From the NCBI GenBank assembly GCA_021234155.1, contig JAJEKV010000870.1, forward strand, positions 1 through 64,000: a stretch of 64,000 nucleotides of DNA, read 5' to 3'. Shown here piece by piece: positions 1 to 11,739 of this stretch. Under the pieces are notes generated by a model, which saw only the letters and a program-made list of their open reading frames with translations, did not search any database and was not told where the DNA came from. Position numbers and translations under genes: made by a program. This DNA is from Isoetes taiwanensis. Taxonomy: Eukaryota > Streptophyta > Lycopodiopsida > Isoetales > Isoetaceae. The stretch's first letter is position 1; every line of letters starts with the position of its first letter.

Positions 1-3000
1 AGATAAACATACACCGCCGTGTTTGAACCCCCCTAATTAAGTGTATATTTATTTGGCATTACTAGACCTATACCAACTCACCACACACATCCGTTTGGGC
101 AAAACTTTAGCCATGCACATTTGTATAGAGGATAGAACACCGTAGAAGTCGGAAATTTTTAGGCAACAACCAGATAATTGGGAAGCCATTTTTTTTGTGG
201 TGCATACTCCACACAATTATTGTGGATTATCCCGCCGCCTTATGGCGGACAAAGTGGACACATAGGCACAAGTTCTACCACGTCGGGATCATCATAGTAA
301 ACCTTCAAAGAATTAACTCCCAAAGATAAAACATATGGCTAGGTTTGAACCCTGACCAAAAGTGCATATTTATTTTTGGCATTATTAGGCCTATACTAAC
401 TCACCACACATCCGTTGGGCAAAACTTTAGCCATACAATTTTTGTAGATAGAATCCCTACCGTGAACGGGAATTTTAGGCAACAACCAAGATACCAGCCC
501 GAAAGCCATTTTTTGCTTTATACCACACAATTATAGTGGAAGCCATCCCGTTTTCCCGCCGCCTTAAGGCGTAAAGTGGAGGACACGTGATAGGCACAAG
601 TTTACCACTATCGCCATCGTTCGTGATCGGGGGATCATAAAGATAACCAACTCCATACACCGGCCGGTTTGAACCCCCGACTGCGCATATTTATTTTTAT
701 TTTTAGGCCTATACCAACTCCACCACACATCCGTTGGGCAAAACTTTAGCCAACAAACATTTTGTAGTTGCAGGATAACCAGGCTCGGAAATTTTATGCA
801 ATAACCCCAAAGGGTACATGGAAGCCATTTTTTATTGGGTATACTCACAATTATTGTGCATATTTATTGGAGGACACATAGGCACAAGTTCTACCAGTCG
901 GGGATCATCATCGTATACCCCAAGAACTAACTCCCAAAGATAAACATACACTGGCCGGGTTTGAACCCCCGACCAAGTGCATATTTATTTTGGCATTACT
1001 AGGCCTATACCAACTTTAGCCACACACACGAGGATAGAATCCGGAAATTTTTTAGGCAACAACTCACCATACATGGAAGCCATTTTTGTGCATACTCCAC
1101 ACAATTATTGGCACGCTTTATGAGACAAAGTGGAGGACACGATAGAATCCCGCGGGGATCATTTCATTATAACCCTGGGAATTTTAGGCAACAACCCGAC
1201 GTATACCAGCCCGGTGTACATGGAAGCCATTTTTACAACCAAAGATACCTCAAACAGCCAATTATTGTGGAGTTTATCCCGCTGCCTTATGGCGGACAAA
1301 GTGGGAGGACAAAGAATTATAGGCACAAGTTCTACCACGCATTACTAGGGGGATCATCATTTCGAACCCCAAGTCCCCAACTCCCAAAGATAAACATATT
1401 ACATGCACATTTTACACGATTTTTATGGCACCGTATAACTCCGGTGTACGCCCAGGCCATTTTTTCTTGGTGATAGGGCACAAAGTATCTACCTTATGGC
1501 GGAACAAAGTGGAAGGGGATCATCTATGGGGAGTTTGAACCCCTTTGTGGGGTTTGGACCCCAAGTGCATATTTATTTTGGCATTACTAGGCCTATACCA
1601 ACTCACCACACATCCGTTGGGCAAAACTTTAGCCATACATGCACATTTTGTAGGCGGGGATAGAACCCGCCTCGTGAAGTCGGGGAATTTTAGGCAACAA
1701 ACCAAAGATACAAAGCCCAGTGTACATGGAAGCCATTTTTTTGGTGCATACTCACAATTATTGTGGAGCTTATCCCGGTGCCTTTTATAGCGCATAAAGT
1801 GGAGGACACGCGATAGGCACAAGTTCTACCACGTCGGGGATCATCATCGTGATAACCCCAAGAACCAACTCCCAAAGATAACATACACCGCCAGTTTTGA
1901 ACCCCGACCAAGTGCATATTTATTTCGCATTACTAGGCCTATACCAACTCACCACACATCCGCTGGACAAAACTTTAGCCATACATGCACATTTTGTAGG
2001 CGGGGATAGAATCCCGCCGTGAAGCTTTCCGGGAATTTTAGGCAACAACTAAAGATACCACCCCCATATACATGGAAGCCATTTTTTTTTGGTGCATACT
2101 CACACAATTATTGTGGAGCTTATCCTGCCGCCTTATGGCAGACAAAGTGGAGGACACGATAGGCACAAGTTCTACCACGCGTCGGGGGATCATCATCATT
2201 ATAACCCCAAGAACCAACTCCCAAAGATAAACATACACCGCCGGTTTGAACCCCCGACCAAGTGCATATTTATTTTGGCATTACTAGGCCTATACCAACT
2301 CACCACACATCCGTTGGGCAAAACTTTAGCCATACATGCACATTTTGTAGGTAGATAGAATCCCACTTCGTGAAGTCGGGAATTTTTAGGCAACAACCAA
2401 AGATACCAACCCAAAGGTATATGGAAGCCATTTTTCTTTGGTGCATACTCACACAATTATTGTGGAGTTTATCCCCGCCTTATGGCGGACAAAGTGGAGG
2501 ACACCGTGATAGGCACAAGTTCTACCATGTTGGGGATCATCATCGTATAACCCAAAGAACTAACTCCCAAAGATAAACATACACCGCCAGGTTTGAACCC
2601 GTTAGGGTGCATATTTATTTTGGCATTACTAGGCCTATACCAACTCACCACACATCCGCTGGGCAAAAACTTTTAGCCATACATGCACATTTTGTAGGTA
2701 GGGATAGAATCCCGCCTCGTGAAGCTCTGGGAATTTTTAGGCAACAACCAAAGATACCAACCCAAAGGTACATGGAAGCCATTTTTTTACCGGGTGCATA
2801 CTCACACAATTATTGTGGAGCTTATCCCCTGCCTTATGGCGAGACAAAGTGGAGGACACGATAGGCACAAGTTCTACCACGTTGGGATCATCATCGTATA
2901 ACCCCAAGAACTAACTCCCAAAGATAACATACACCGCCGGTTTGAACCCCCCACTCAAGTGCATATTTTTTTTTGGCATTACTAGGCCTATACCAACTCA

Positions 3001-4492
3001 CCACACATCCGTTGGGCAAAAACTTTAGCCATACATGCACATTTTTGTAGGGGATAGAATCCCACCTCGAAGTCGGGGAATTTTTAGGCAACAACCAAAG
3101 ATACCAGCCCCAAAGTGTACATGGAAGCCATTTTTTATCGTGCATACTCACACAATTATTGTGGAGCTTATCCTGGCGGCGCTTTATGGCGGACAAAGTA
3201 TGACACGCTTTTACCGGGCATACTCACACAATTATTGTGGAGTTTATCCCCGCCGCCTTTATGGCGCATATTTAAAGTGGAGGACACGATAGGCACAAGT
3301 TCTACCACGTCTGGGGATCATCATCAGATAACCCCAAGAACCAACTCCCAAAGATAAACATACACCGCCGTGGTTTGAACCCCCCGACCAAGTGCATATT
3401 TATTTTGGCATTACTAACTCACCACACATCCGTTGGGCAAAACTTTAGCCATACATGCACGCGGTTTTTAGGTAGGATAGAATCCACGTGAAGTTTCTGG
3501 GAATTTTAGGCAACAACCAAAGATACCAGCCCCGGTGTACATGGAAGCCATTTTTTTCGGTGCATACTCACACAATTATTGTGGAGCTTATCTTGTCGCT
3601 TTATGGCAGCACAAAGTGGAGGACACGATAGGCACAAGTTCTACCACGCCGGAGATCATCATCAGATAACATCAAGTAACTAACTCCCCAAAGATAAACA
3701 TACCTTTGGCCAGGTTTGAACCCCCCGACCAAGTGCATATTTATTTTGGCATTACTAGGCCTATACCAACTCACCACACATCCGTTGGGCAAAACTTTAG
3801 CCATACATGCACATTTTGTAGGGCGGATAGAATCCCTGTGAAGGGGTGGGGAATTTTTAGGCAACAACCAAAGATACCAGCCCCAAAGACATGGAAGCCA
3901 TTTTTAATCGTGCATACTCACACAATTAATGTGGATAAGGCTTATCCTCACGCCTTATGGCGACAAAGTGGAGGACACGATAGGCACAAGTTCTACCACG
4001 CTTGTGGGATCATCATCAGATAACCCCAAAGAACCAACTCCTAAAGATAAACATACACCGCCGTGTTTGAACCCCCCGACCAAGTGCATATTTATTTTGG
4101 CATTACTAACTCACCACACATCCGTTGGCAAAAACTTTAGCCATACATGCACGGTTTGTAGGTAGATAGAATCCCGCCCTGAAGTCGGGGAATTTTTAGG
4201 CAACAACAAAAGATACCAAAATTTCAAAGTGACATGGAAGCCATTATTTTCTTTGGTGCATACTCACACAATTATTGTGGAGCTTATCCCATTGCCCATG
4301 GCGCACAAAGTGGAGGACACGATAGGCACAAGTTCTACCACGTGGGGATCATCATCGTGATAACCCCAAGAACAACTCCCAAAGATAAACATATTAATCG
4401 CCGAGGTTTGAACCCCACCAAGTGCATATTTATTTTGGCATTACTAGGCCTATACCAACTCACCACACATCCGTTGGGTAAACTTTTAGCCG
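1..4492. repeat. Tandem satellite-like array, about 13 monomers of ~345 bp
   Basis: The anchor GTTTGAACCCC recurs near 21, 341, 667, 958, 1532, 1895, 2245, 2590, 2939, 3372, 3713, 4066 and 4405, giving spacings mostly of 339-363 bp. Each monomer holds the same ordered blocks: GTGCATATTTATTTTGGC, CTCACCACACATCCG, GGCAACAACCAAAGATACC, ACATGGAAGCCATTTTT, CACACAATTATTGTGGAG, the dyad CCGCCTTATGGCGG, and AGGCACAAGTTCTACCAC. Monomers from about 1550 to 4490 are well conserved. Those from 1 to 1550 are scrambled and shortened. One monomer (about 3130-3275) has an internal ~85-bp duplication, which explains the 433-bp spacing. The array runs off the left edge of the window. ORFs inside it are side products of the repeat and differ in every monomer. 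No known satellite family is assigned. Confidence 0.93.
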
Positions 4493-4575
4493 TTACATCG
4501 CCTTTACATCCTAGGCGATGTAAGGGCGCATGTAATAGGCTAGATAGCCGCTAAGGGCTATGTAATAGGCTATTT
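4493..4575. repeat. Hairpin and short direct repeats at the array boundary
   Basis: TTACATCGCC (4493-4502) and GGCGATGTAA (4514-4523) form a perfect 10-bp inverted repeat with an 11-bp loop, exactly where the satellite monomer stops matching. It is followed by two copies of ATGTAATAGGCTA about 40 bp apart. The array edge therefore lies on a small structured sequence. No function is assigned. Confidence 0.7.
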
Positions 4576-4838
4576 TGGGGATATTCACAAAAATGAGAGG
4601 TGTATTTTTAGAAATTTCCCATGAGTATAAGCCTGTGATTTGGATCCCATTGAAAAGCATGAGGTTTGGATCCTAATAAAAGTATGCTTGATAGTCTTAA
4701 TGCTACTACATATTCTAAACGATGTGCCGGAATACCTCACTCCTTGATCCTGCCGCTTTACGCCCCGTGATCGTATGATGGGGCCCCTACCTTGCTCATC
4801 GAGTCCGGCCGATCCCCATGCCCCCGCACTATATGTTG
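4576..4838. other. Non-coding spacer
   Basis: This is moderately AT-rich sequence with one GC-rich patch (about 4730-4830). The minus-strand open frame across it resembles nothing I recognise. No gene is called. Confidence 0.5.
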
Positions 4839-4839
4839 G

Positions 4840-5085
4840 AGCCTCTATGTGTGTTTTGATTATTGGGGGCACCTATGGTTTTGAAATACGCTTAAGAATG
4901 TTTTGACTAATACAACCTGCGAGTTAACATGGTTATTATTTCTATTGGATGTATTATTTTTTATTTCTCTTTAATATAACAACCCATCCAATTGTTTTAG
5001 GAGTATAGTCTATGGTGTCATTATGATGAATCAAATCCTCCCGGAATCCTTATTATTGAGCTACACATTAGACAACTTAAAGTCA
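4840..5085 (+). repeat. Dispersed repeat, copy A (matches 15740-16110)
   Basis: Several blocks occur in the same order and orientation at 15740-16110: TATGTTGGaGCCTC, a GGaGGCACC-type block followed by TTTTGAAATA, ATAACAAC with CATCC, a TCTATGGT block, and a block ending TATTGaGCTACAcATTA. The two copies are much diverged. This suggests an old transposable-element family. Ends and class are not determined. Confidence 0.6.
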
Positions 5086-7563
5086 CACTAGGAAATGTGT
5101 GCCCTGGCGTTGCCACGCATAAGTCGACAAAAGTATCTAATAACCGAAGTTCTTTTGATGCGTAATATGCACGGCAAAATTATCTAATTTTGATGCATAA
5201 CATTATATGTAATGACATATGTGCATATTTAGTTTTAAACTTGATCATTACTATCATTGTCCATCCTTGCTTTGTTTGTTGGTTGGTAAGATATAGATGG
5301 AGCTAGTGTTTAATAATTAACATAACATGTGATTTACTACATAGAAGGTTGTAATAAAAGTCGCTAACATAGAAGGGAAGGTAGCTATAGAAACTCATTG
5401 CATACTTCATGCCATCATCTTAGAACCATTGAATCGGGGCAAGCTCTTTTTAGAACTACACCCGTAAAGCTCTATATGAATGGGCGGGCCTTCTACACCG
5501 CTTACTTTGCAATAACAGTAACAACAATTAGCTCATAAAATGCAATGGTTTGCAAGATGGATTGCGAAGTAGTCTCCATTGTAGATGAAATAGGTCAGGT
5601 GGTTAAGTTTTGGCCTCTGCAATAAATAAAGTGCATAAAGTAATAATAATTAAGCCATGTAAGGTATTGTGAAATAAGTACAAACCCTAGATGTACAAAT
5701 TGATTGCTAGATAAGTATTCAACAAATTGATTGTTAGATAGATATTCAACCCCTACCGTAGACATTAGACCTCCTTTGAAGTAATTAAGTTACATCTCCT
5801 TGAACTCTTATAAGTTAGAGATGCATTTGAGAAACTATTAATTAGTGATTAGCAAGGACTTACATGCTTGTTGTTGAATGTTATAAAGCAATAAAAAAAT
5901 AGTTGAATGTTAGGAAATAAAAGACTTGATAATTTGGATGGGGATTTGAGCCGCACAACATTTTGGGACAATGAAATTAACTCAACATCATGTCATTCCC
6001 TTGGGGGCAATTTGTGACTAACCATCAAAAAAATTTCAGAAGGCCAAGACATGAGTTTAGAAATAAATATAAAGGATGCCATCCAACTTTGAGAACACAA
6101 TAAGATAGATAGATAGTATTTTGGCAGATTCAATAAGTAGCTATTATTTTCTCTTTGTTTTCGTTCCTTAAAATCTTGTTGTTGCCCACTTCCAATACAT
6201 CGTGCAAGCGCCGGATGCCATTATTGTTTCTCATTTCCAATACATCATGAAGGAGCATGCCATTGCGTAAATCCTTTTGTAATTATATGAAGGAACTAAA
6301 ACACCACAATATTAGCTCAACTAATTAAATCCTCGAGCAATAGCACTTGATTATTTGTAGGATTGAACGTGGTGATAGACCGCCCATTGCCTCTCCAGGT
6401 TCCCGGTGGAGCCAACACGTAAGCAACCTGAAATTAGAAAGCCCACATTCCGGGCCATACTCGCACCTATTGAAATGAGGCCGTCATTTGGAAAGAGAAT
6501 TACAGAAAGAGGATTGCTTTTGTTTTGTATATGTTTCAAAACACTCAAAGACTGTATGATAGATTTAATAATATAGTCTTTTATAGGTTGTTGATTTGCC
6601 CGCTACCCTAGTTGAAAATCAACCTCCGTAAGTCGTAGAACCTACATTCTAATTTTTCGCTAATGCGAGGGATTGAACCCTTTATTTCCAAATTGGATCG
6701 TTGCTTATGCCTCGACTTTAGAACAATTGTTGGCATAGAAAGATTACAATATCATTCTTGCGACATAGTTCTATAACAACTTGAACGCATGGAAAGGTAG
6801 CACACCCATTTGCTTAATCTCATAAAGCTTTGATCCGAAAACATTACTAAACATTTATGAAGTATCCAAGTATCATTCTTGATTTCTCAAACTAAAAGCG
6901 TCTACAGATCTATGGTCGTCTCTAAATCCTCATTCAATAATCTAAATGGAATGTGCGACATTTCCAGGTGGTTGGGAAATGTAAATTTGAAGGTGTACAA
7001 AACACATAAAAGTGCCATCTCTTCCGTCCACTTCTGTCTAAGGAAAATAAATGCCAAAACAAAAGAGACATGTGGTCAAAATTCAGTTTCACATAGCAAA
7101 ATCGACTGTGTAAGTAAATCCCATCCCAACAAACCACTTTGACCAAATGGATTCTACAAAACTAAAACTATGATTATAGCAAAAATAGAAACATTAATCC
7201 AAGACAAAAGATTAAAAGTTACCTAAACCGTGCCTAGGTATCTTTGCAAAGCATGCTTTAACAAAGACACACAACTCTCTAGTGCATGGAACATCCAGAT
7301 GAACTAGCTAGATATGGATTGTAGATTATGATTATAATACCAACCATGTGACATGAATTTATAGTAGTTTCAAGACTTTGCAACGACTTTGTCCATGGTA
7401 ATTATTGGAAAAGGGACACAGCTTTTGTGGGATGGCAATAAAAGGGCCAATGCGTCGATCGACCAAGATTCGGAATGATTATAAAGATGGGAGTTTAACA
7501 CAAGAGGAGGCTCATGATGGCGCAGGGTTTCACCGCTCTTTTGCTCATAACCTCGTTTTCGTG
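5086..7563. other. AT-rich intergenic stretch
   Basis: I see no recognisable coding region, RNA gene or repeat structure. Open frames such as 6351-6548 (minus) and 6879-7142 (plus) are short, overlap each other and carry no motif. Confidence 0.6.
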
Positions 7564-8128
7564 TCAAATTTAGGTGTTCTTGGGCTCATTGGAAAGATTG
7601 TCAAATGACCTTTCCGTTGGTGTATGATTTGTATTGTGTTTCTTCTATTTTTGTGGGATGTAACCGCCCCCGGTCCGACCCTCTTTTGGCGGTGCTAGGG
7701 TTTGGTCCGATTTTCTTTTGGCCATAACTTCTCGTGATCCGGTGGCGCTTTTGGGAGTGTTTGGGCTTGTTGGAAAGCTTTTGAGCATTCTATCGGTGGT
7801 GCTTACTATTTTGAGAGATTACTTTGTTCAAAAAGAGCTGATTTCATCTTTTCGCGGTTTCGATTGTCAAATTTAGGTGTTCTTGGGCTCATTGGAAAGA
7901 TTGTCAAATGACCTTTCCGTTGGTGTATGATTTGTATTGTGTTTCTTCTCGTTTTTTGTGGATGTGACCGCCAGGATACCCAGACCCTCTTTTGGCGCGC
8001 TAGGGTTTGGCTGCAGTTTTCTTTTGGCCATAATAACTCCGTGATCCGGTGGCGTTTTTGGGAGTGTTTGGGCTTGTTGGAAAGCTTTTTGAGCATTCTA
8101 TCCAAGGTGCTTACTATTTTCAGAGATT
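7564..8128 (+). repeat. Direct tandem duplication, two ~260-bp copies, 303-bp period
   Basis: 7564-7820 and 7867-8128 share long identical stretches, for example TCAAATTTAGGTGTTCTTGG at the start, a CCCTCTTTTGGCG block, TTTTCTTTTGGCCATAA, GTGATCCGGTGGCG, and GGTGCTTACTATTTT near the end. A ~46-bp spacer separates them. The copies differ by small indels, often at CG-containing sites. It is probably a duplicated fragment of a transposable element. No gene is supported. Confidence 0.85.
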
Positions 8129-8438
8129 GGCCTGTTGGGAAAGACTGTTCATCTTTGAAACTTCGGCCCCCTCTTGGTGGAGATGACAAGATCGATCGCT
8201 GACCCACCAAAAGCGTGCTTCCGGTGCTTCTACTATAGTATATGGTAGAATTGGAAAAGAATATGCTGTAGATTCTCCCGAATAATAAGTGTACGTGATG
8301 CACATAAAATGGCTCACGAGGGTGCTCTTTCGACTCACGGTTTAGTTTCTTTAGTGTTGCCCAATATGTCTTCTAATGGCACGAGTGTGGCCGCCCTAAT
8401 TTAGACATGAGATCCATCTCTTTATCTTCTCAATTACT
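8129..8438. other. Spacer beside the copia LTR
   Basis: No gene or repeat was recognised. A minus-strand open frame here (within 7806-8303) has no recognisable domain. Confidence 0.4.
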
Positions 8439-8929
8439 TGTTCCAAGTTTCCATTCTAATCGTAGTTGCCTCAACTTACGGTCACGCATCGCCGATCACG
8501 CCTGCGGTGAGACCGGAAGGCGTGTTGAACATGTGCCATTGGGAAACTCTTTCGAGAGTGTCGCACCTACAACGTGATAGAACTAGTGCCAAATCGGCAC
8601 AAACCCCCAAGATCAACTCAAGAGATAGAATAGAAGACAAGAATAACTCTATTGAGAAAGCAATAGGAAATACAATCTCTACCGAGGCATTTTATAGTAT
8701 ATAACGCATGCAATCAATATATACAACCGTGGAGACTAAGAATAGTAGTCACCGTTTAACCACGCCCACTAATTACGGTATTAACGATTTGGGTTCGGTG
8801 CTCGATGGCGACAAAGTGTCGCTTTACGTACATTTCAAAGACACCTTCTCAAAGACTCAGGCGCTAAGTCTTTGAACCCATCATTTGCTTTCAAACACAT
8901 TATGCTTAGTCGACATTTTTATTCCAACA
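8439..8929 (-). mobile_element. Candidate 3' LTR of the copia element
   Basis: On the minus strand a sequence starting TGTTGGAATAAAAATG follows directly after a polypurine tract, the usual start of a plant Ty1/copia LTR. It contains a TATA-like TATAAAA (complement of 8690-8696) and can be closed at CTTGGAACA (8439), giving 491 bp with TG...CA ends. The outer start at 8929 is well supported. The inner end at 8439 is a guess, because no second LTR copy was found in the window to define it. Confidence 0.6.
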
Positions 8930-8940
8930 CTCTCCCTTAA
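8930..8940 (-). other. Polypurine tract of the copia element
   Basis: The minus strand reads TTAAGGGAGAG immediately before the TGTTGG start of the LTR. It lies 25 bp beyond the stop codon of the pol tail. In LTR retrotransposons this tract primes plus-strand DNA synthesis. Confidence 0.7.
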
Positions 8941-8965
8941 ATGTTGTCGACTAAGCGTAAGAAAA

Positions 8966-9034
8966 TCAGCTGAAACCAAGGTAATCCTTCTCTCCCTTCA
9001 GCTGCAATTTCTTCATGCCCAAGCTCTCCTTCAC
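8966..9034 (-). pseudogene. C-terminal end of copia pol, downstream of the insertion
   Basis: Read on the minus strand, the 9-bp target site GTGAAGGAG is followed by a short open frame containing LGMKKLQLKGE and ending at TGA (8966-8968). Plant copia pol proteins often end with a short tail of this kind. The frame lines up with the RNase H end at 11731 once the insertion and one target-site copy are ignored, so this is the severed end of the same polyprotein. Confidence 0.75.
9026..9034. repeat. Target-site duplication, left copy
   Basis: CTCCTTCAC lies directly outside the left terminal inverted repeat. It is identical to 11731-11739, and neither side can be extended, so the duplication is exactly 9 bp. 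Confidence 0.88.
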
Positions 9035-11730
9035 TAGTGTTGTCTCTAAGGGCGAATATTCGCTAAAAGACGAATATTTTCAAATTTCCAAAAAAAATGG
9101 ACGAAAGTTAGGTAGGTTCAAAAAAAAGAGGGAAACAAAAAATTAGCCAATATTTCACAGGAGCATCCACCTCCCGCCTAGGGTTCGCCTATTCTACGAA
9201 TCTTGAAGGGGAGGTTTTAGCCACGTTTTCGACGGCCTGGAGGATCTAGTTATTCGCATTCGCCATTATCAGTCTCTTGATTGTTCTGCAAGAAGAACAA
9301 AAAGTTTTAGCCGGGATACAGAGGCGTTTGTGAAGTGTATGGAAAGAAAAGTTTTTGCCTTCTAGGTTTAGCATAAGGAGATCTACATTTTGAAATAAAT
9401 GTAAGCTTGAAATATATTTCTTTAGCAGATTTCGTCATCGTATGTAATGCTCAGCACAAGAAACCCAGTTTCAAATCTCTGATCAAGAGCAGTAAAGCAA
9501 AAACATGAAAAATTTAGGTCAAAGGATGGCTATGGCGAGGCTTTAGAGCAAGATTATGGGTGTAAGTATGAACTATAGCGGAGGAACAGGGGACCGGAAA
9601 GGGCCCGAGGATGTAAGGTCACGGCGACAGTTTTCCTGAAAACGGACTGCACATCAGGTAGGGTTTCCTTTGCAGATCGATGCCTGTGCTTTCGCTTCCA
9701 GAATAGCCATTGCATGGCCACTGCATGGCTAATCTGTTATAGCACCAGGAGTTGTTATTGAAGCTTTCATCGTTGCTGATAATTCTGCAGTGAAGATTAA
9801 TAGAGACCATTGCTAGTGTCGAAGGTGAGTGCAAAAAGCTTGTGAAGATGAGCATTGGACCACCAGAGAAAGGCAGTGACATCACTCTAGTTGTCAATGA
9901 AGCCCTTGCAATTTCATTGAAGGGCATATGCAGGATGCAAAGCAAAAAGGAACAAAGTTTTGCCAGGATCTGCAGATAGAGTTAGGAAAGAGTTGTGTTG
10001 GCAATGTATTCACAGAAAAGCAATCAACAAGAATACAAGCATTATAAGTTGCAAAACCACTTGCCATTTGCGGCATGATACCTGTAGCTGTCTGCTCTTT
10101 AATCTGCTTTTTCACTATATATTTGACTGTACATAGTTAGATAGAAACTAGATTGTTATATTGCTGTTTAAGATGATCAAGTCATTCATGACCATAATGC
10201 CCATGGGATTTGTGCTTTTGCTAGATTCTGTTATGCAGGTCAAAGCAAGGTATGAACAATTTCATTCATAAGGTGGGTTATAGATGGTTAGTCTCTACTT
10301 AAAGATTCCTGTTGTGCTAAAATTTATTTACTATATGGTCTGCATGTTTTTGTTAGATGTTGCTTAAAAACAGAATATCATTTTTTTTAAGGACGCGTCT
10401 TCTGTTCTATCTAATGTTAAAGAGTAACATATCTAATAGCGTTGGGCGGCTTAGGAATATAAAGACTCTATAATATCTTTGGAAAATCTGTACACATATT
10501 GGTTAATATACATGATAGAAACTGTGTAAGATTTAACTCTGCAGCCAGAATTCAGATCATAGAGGCAGAGGATGATTTGTTGCCTATATATAAATATAAT
10601 TCTAATGTTCAGTGGTTTGGAATGCTTAATTTAAGTTTGCTACAGCGTTTTCAGTGATACCTTTCTACAGTTATTTGATCATTTTGTTACTCCAATAACC
10701 GAAAAAGGGTTTTCTTATTAATCTGCAAATGTGTTATGCAGTTCAAAAATTGGAGTGAAAAGAAAACTATTGTGGAATTGAAGAGTTGGTGCACATTTTT
10801 TGTTGGTTGGTATTGATAAAACGCATTTTGAAAAGCTAGGAAATAAGTGTCTACACGATGCCGAGGATACATAAGCAAACCTGAACATGTTGCAAACTAG
10901 GATGATGATGGCACTGATTCTTGACTTGAGTTCAAAAGCTTTCATCTTTATTATGAGAAAATAGCAAAAATATTTAACCAAGACCGAAGAGTCTAACATG
11001 TGGGATTAAATGGCTTTGGGATCTCATTTCATGCGCATGCTGTTATAGGATCCCTTGACCTACATCAAGTGCATGCTTGAAAAATTCCTACTATATGTTA
11101 AAGCACATTAATGTTTGAGCTAAATGCCCATTTATAAAACTATAATAATGGGTCTCAACGTAATTTGAAATATGTCACTTTTGATATAAGGTTAGAAGCA
11201 ACACTAATCCTCCCTCATGTTTTATTTAAGACATGACTCATAATCCAACATGCCCCTCACTAAGTTTTTTCAACTTGTGGTGAGCACCGCCCCTAGGTTT
11301 GTAAGAATATCAAGTATTTCTACTAGTATTGATGCCTTGTGCAAATCAACAGACGTTTGCATGATATGCAGAGCGAATATCAATATTCCAATTCATGAAG
11401 CTCGTGCATGAGCTCATCATATCCGACTTGTAGGCATGCATGTGATGCAGGCTCTTAGGAAAGAAGAGCAGCTATGGTTTATTAAAGGAGTGAGATTCTC
11501 AATAAATACTCATCAGTGCTTAGCATTTTCAAATGCATGTGTCCATGTACAACGACTGGAATTTTCAAGCATTTGGTATGAGCGCTAGCCTTCGCTTAAG
11601 ATTCGCCTTGTGAATTATAGGATTCCATGAGATTTATTGGACTTTCGCCAAATTGGCTATTGTCATTTGACAAAGATTCGCCAATTTTTTTTCATAGTCC
11701 GAGGCTAGAAAAAAATTAGAGACAACACTA
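9035..11730. mobile_element. DNA transposon with 15-bp TIRs and 9-bp TSD, Mutator-like
   Basis: The left end TAGTGTTGTCTCTAA (9035-9049) and right end TTAGAGACAACACTA (11716-11730) are perfect 15-bp inverted repeats. They are flanked by a perfect 9-bp duplication, CTCCTTCAC, at 9026-9034 and 11731-11739. Without the insert and one duplication, the copia pol frame runs through. A 9-bp TSD is typical of the Mutator superfamily (hAT gives 8 bp, PIF/Harbinger and CACTA give 3 bp). The TIRs are short for a classic MULE. No transposase was recognised inside, so it is probably non-autonomous. A plus-strand frame around 9795-9965 (KKLVKMSIGPPEKGSDITLV) looks protein-like and could be a captured gene fragment. 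The rest is AT-rich. Confidence 0.85.
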
Positions 11731-11739
11731 CTCCTTCAC
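11731..11739. repeat. Target-site duplication, right copy
   Basis: CTCCTTCAC lies directly outside the right terminal inverted repeat. On the minus strand it encodes part of the copia pol C-terminus (codons for VKE). Confidence 0.88.

Noticed and set aside
1-4492. Many ORFs of 60-120 codons in the left array
   Set aside because: They shift frame from monomer to monomer and use both strands; they are translations of the ~345-bp repeat, not genes.
1-4492. GTTTGAACCCC and GATAGAATCCC as tRNA-like B boxes
   Set aside because: They resemble the tRNA T-loop box, but no acceptor stem, anticodon arm or A box is arranged around them.
1-4492. CRISPR array
   Set aside because: The repeats are ~345 bp and contiguous, without short repeats and unique spacers, in a plant nuclear context.
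1-4523. Centromeric satellite
   Set aside because: Monomer length fits, but nothing in the sequence shows CENH3 association and only 13 copies are visible.
9035-11730. hAT or CACTA element
   Set aside because: The TSD is exactly 9 bp. hAT gives 8 bp and CACTA gives 3 bp, and the terminal bases are TAGTG, not CACTA or CAGGG.
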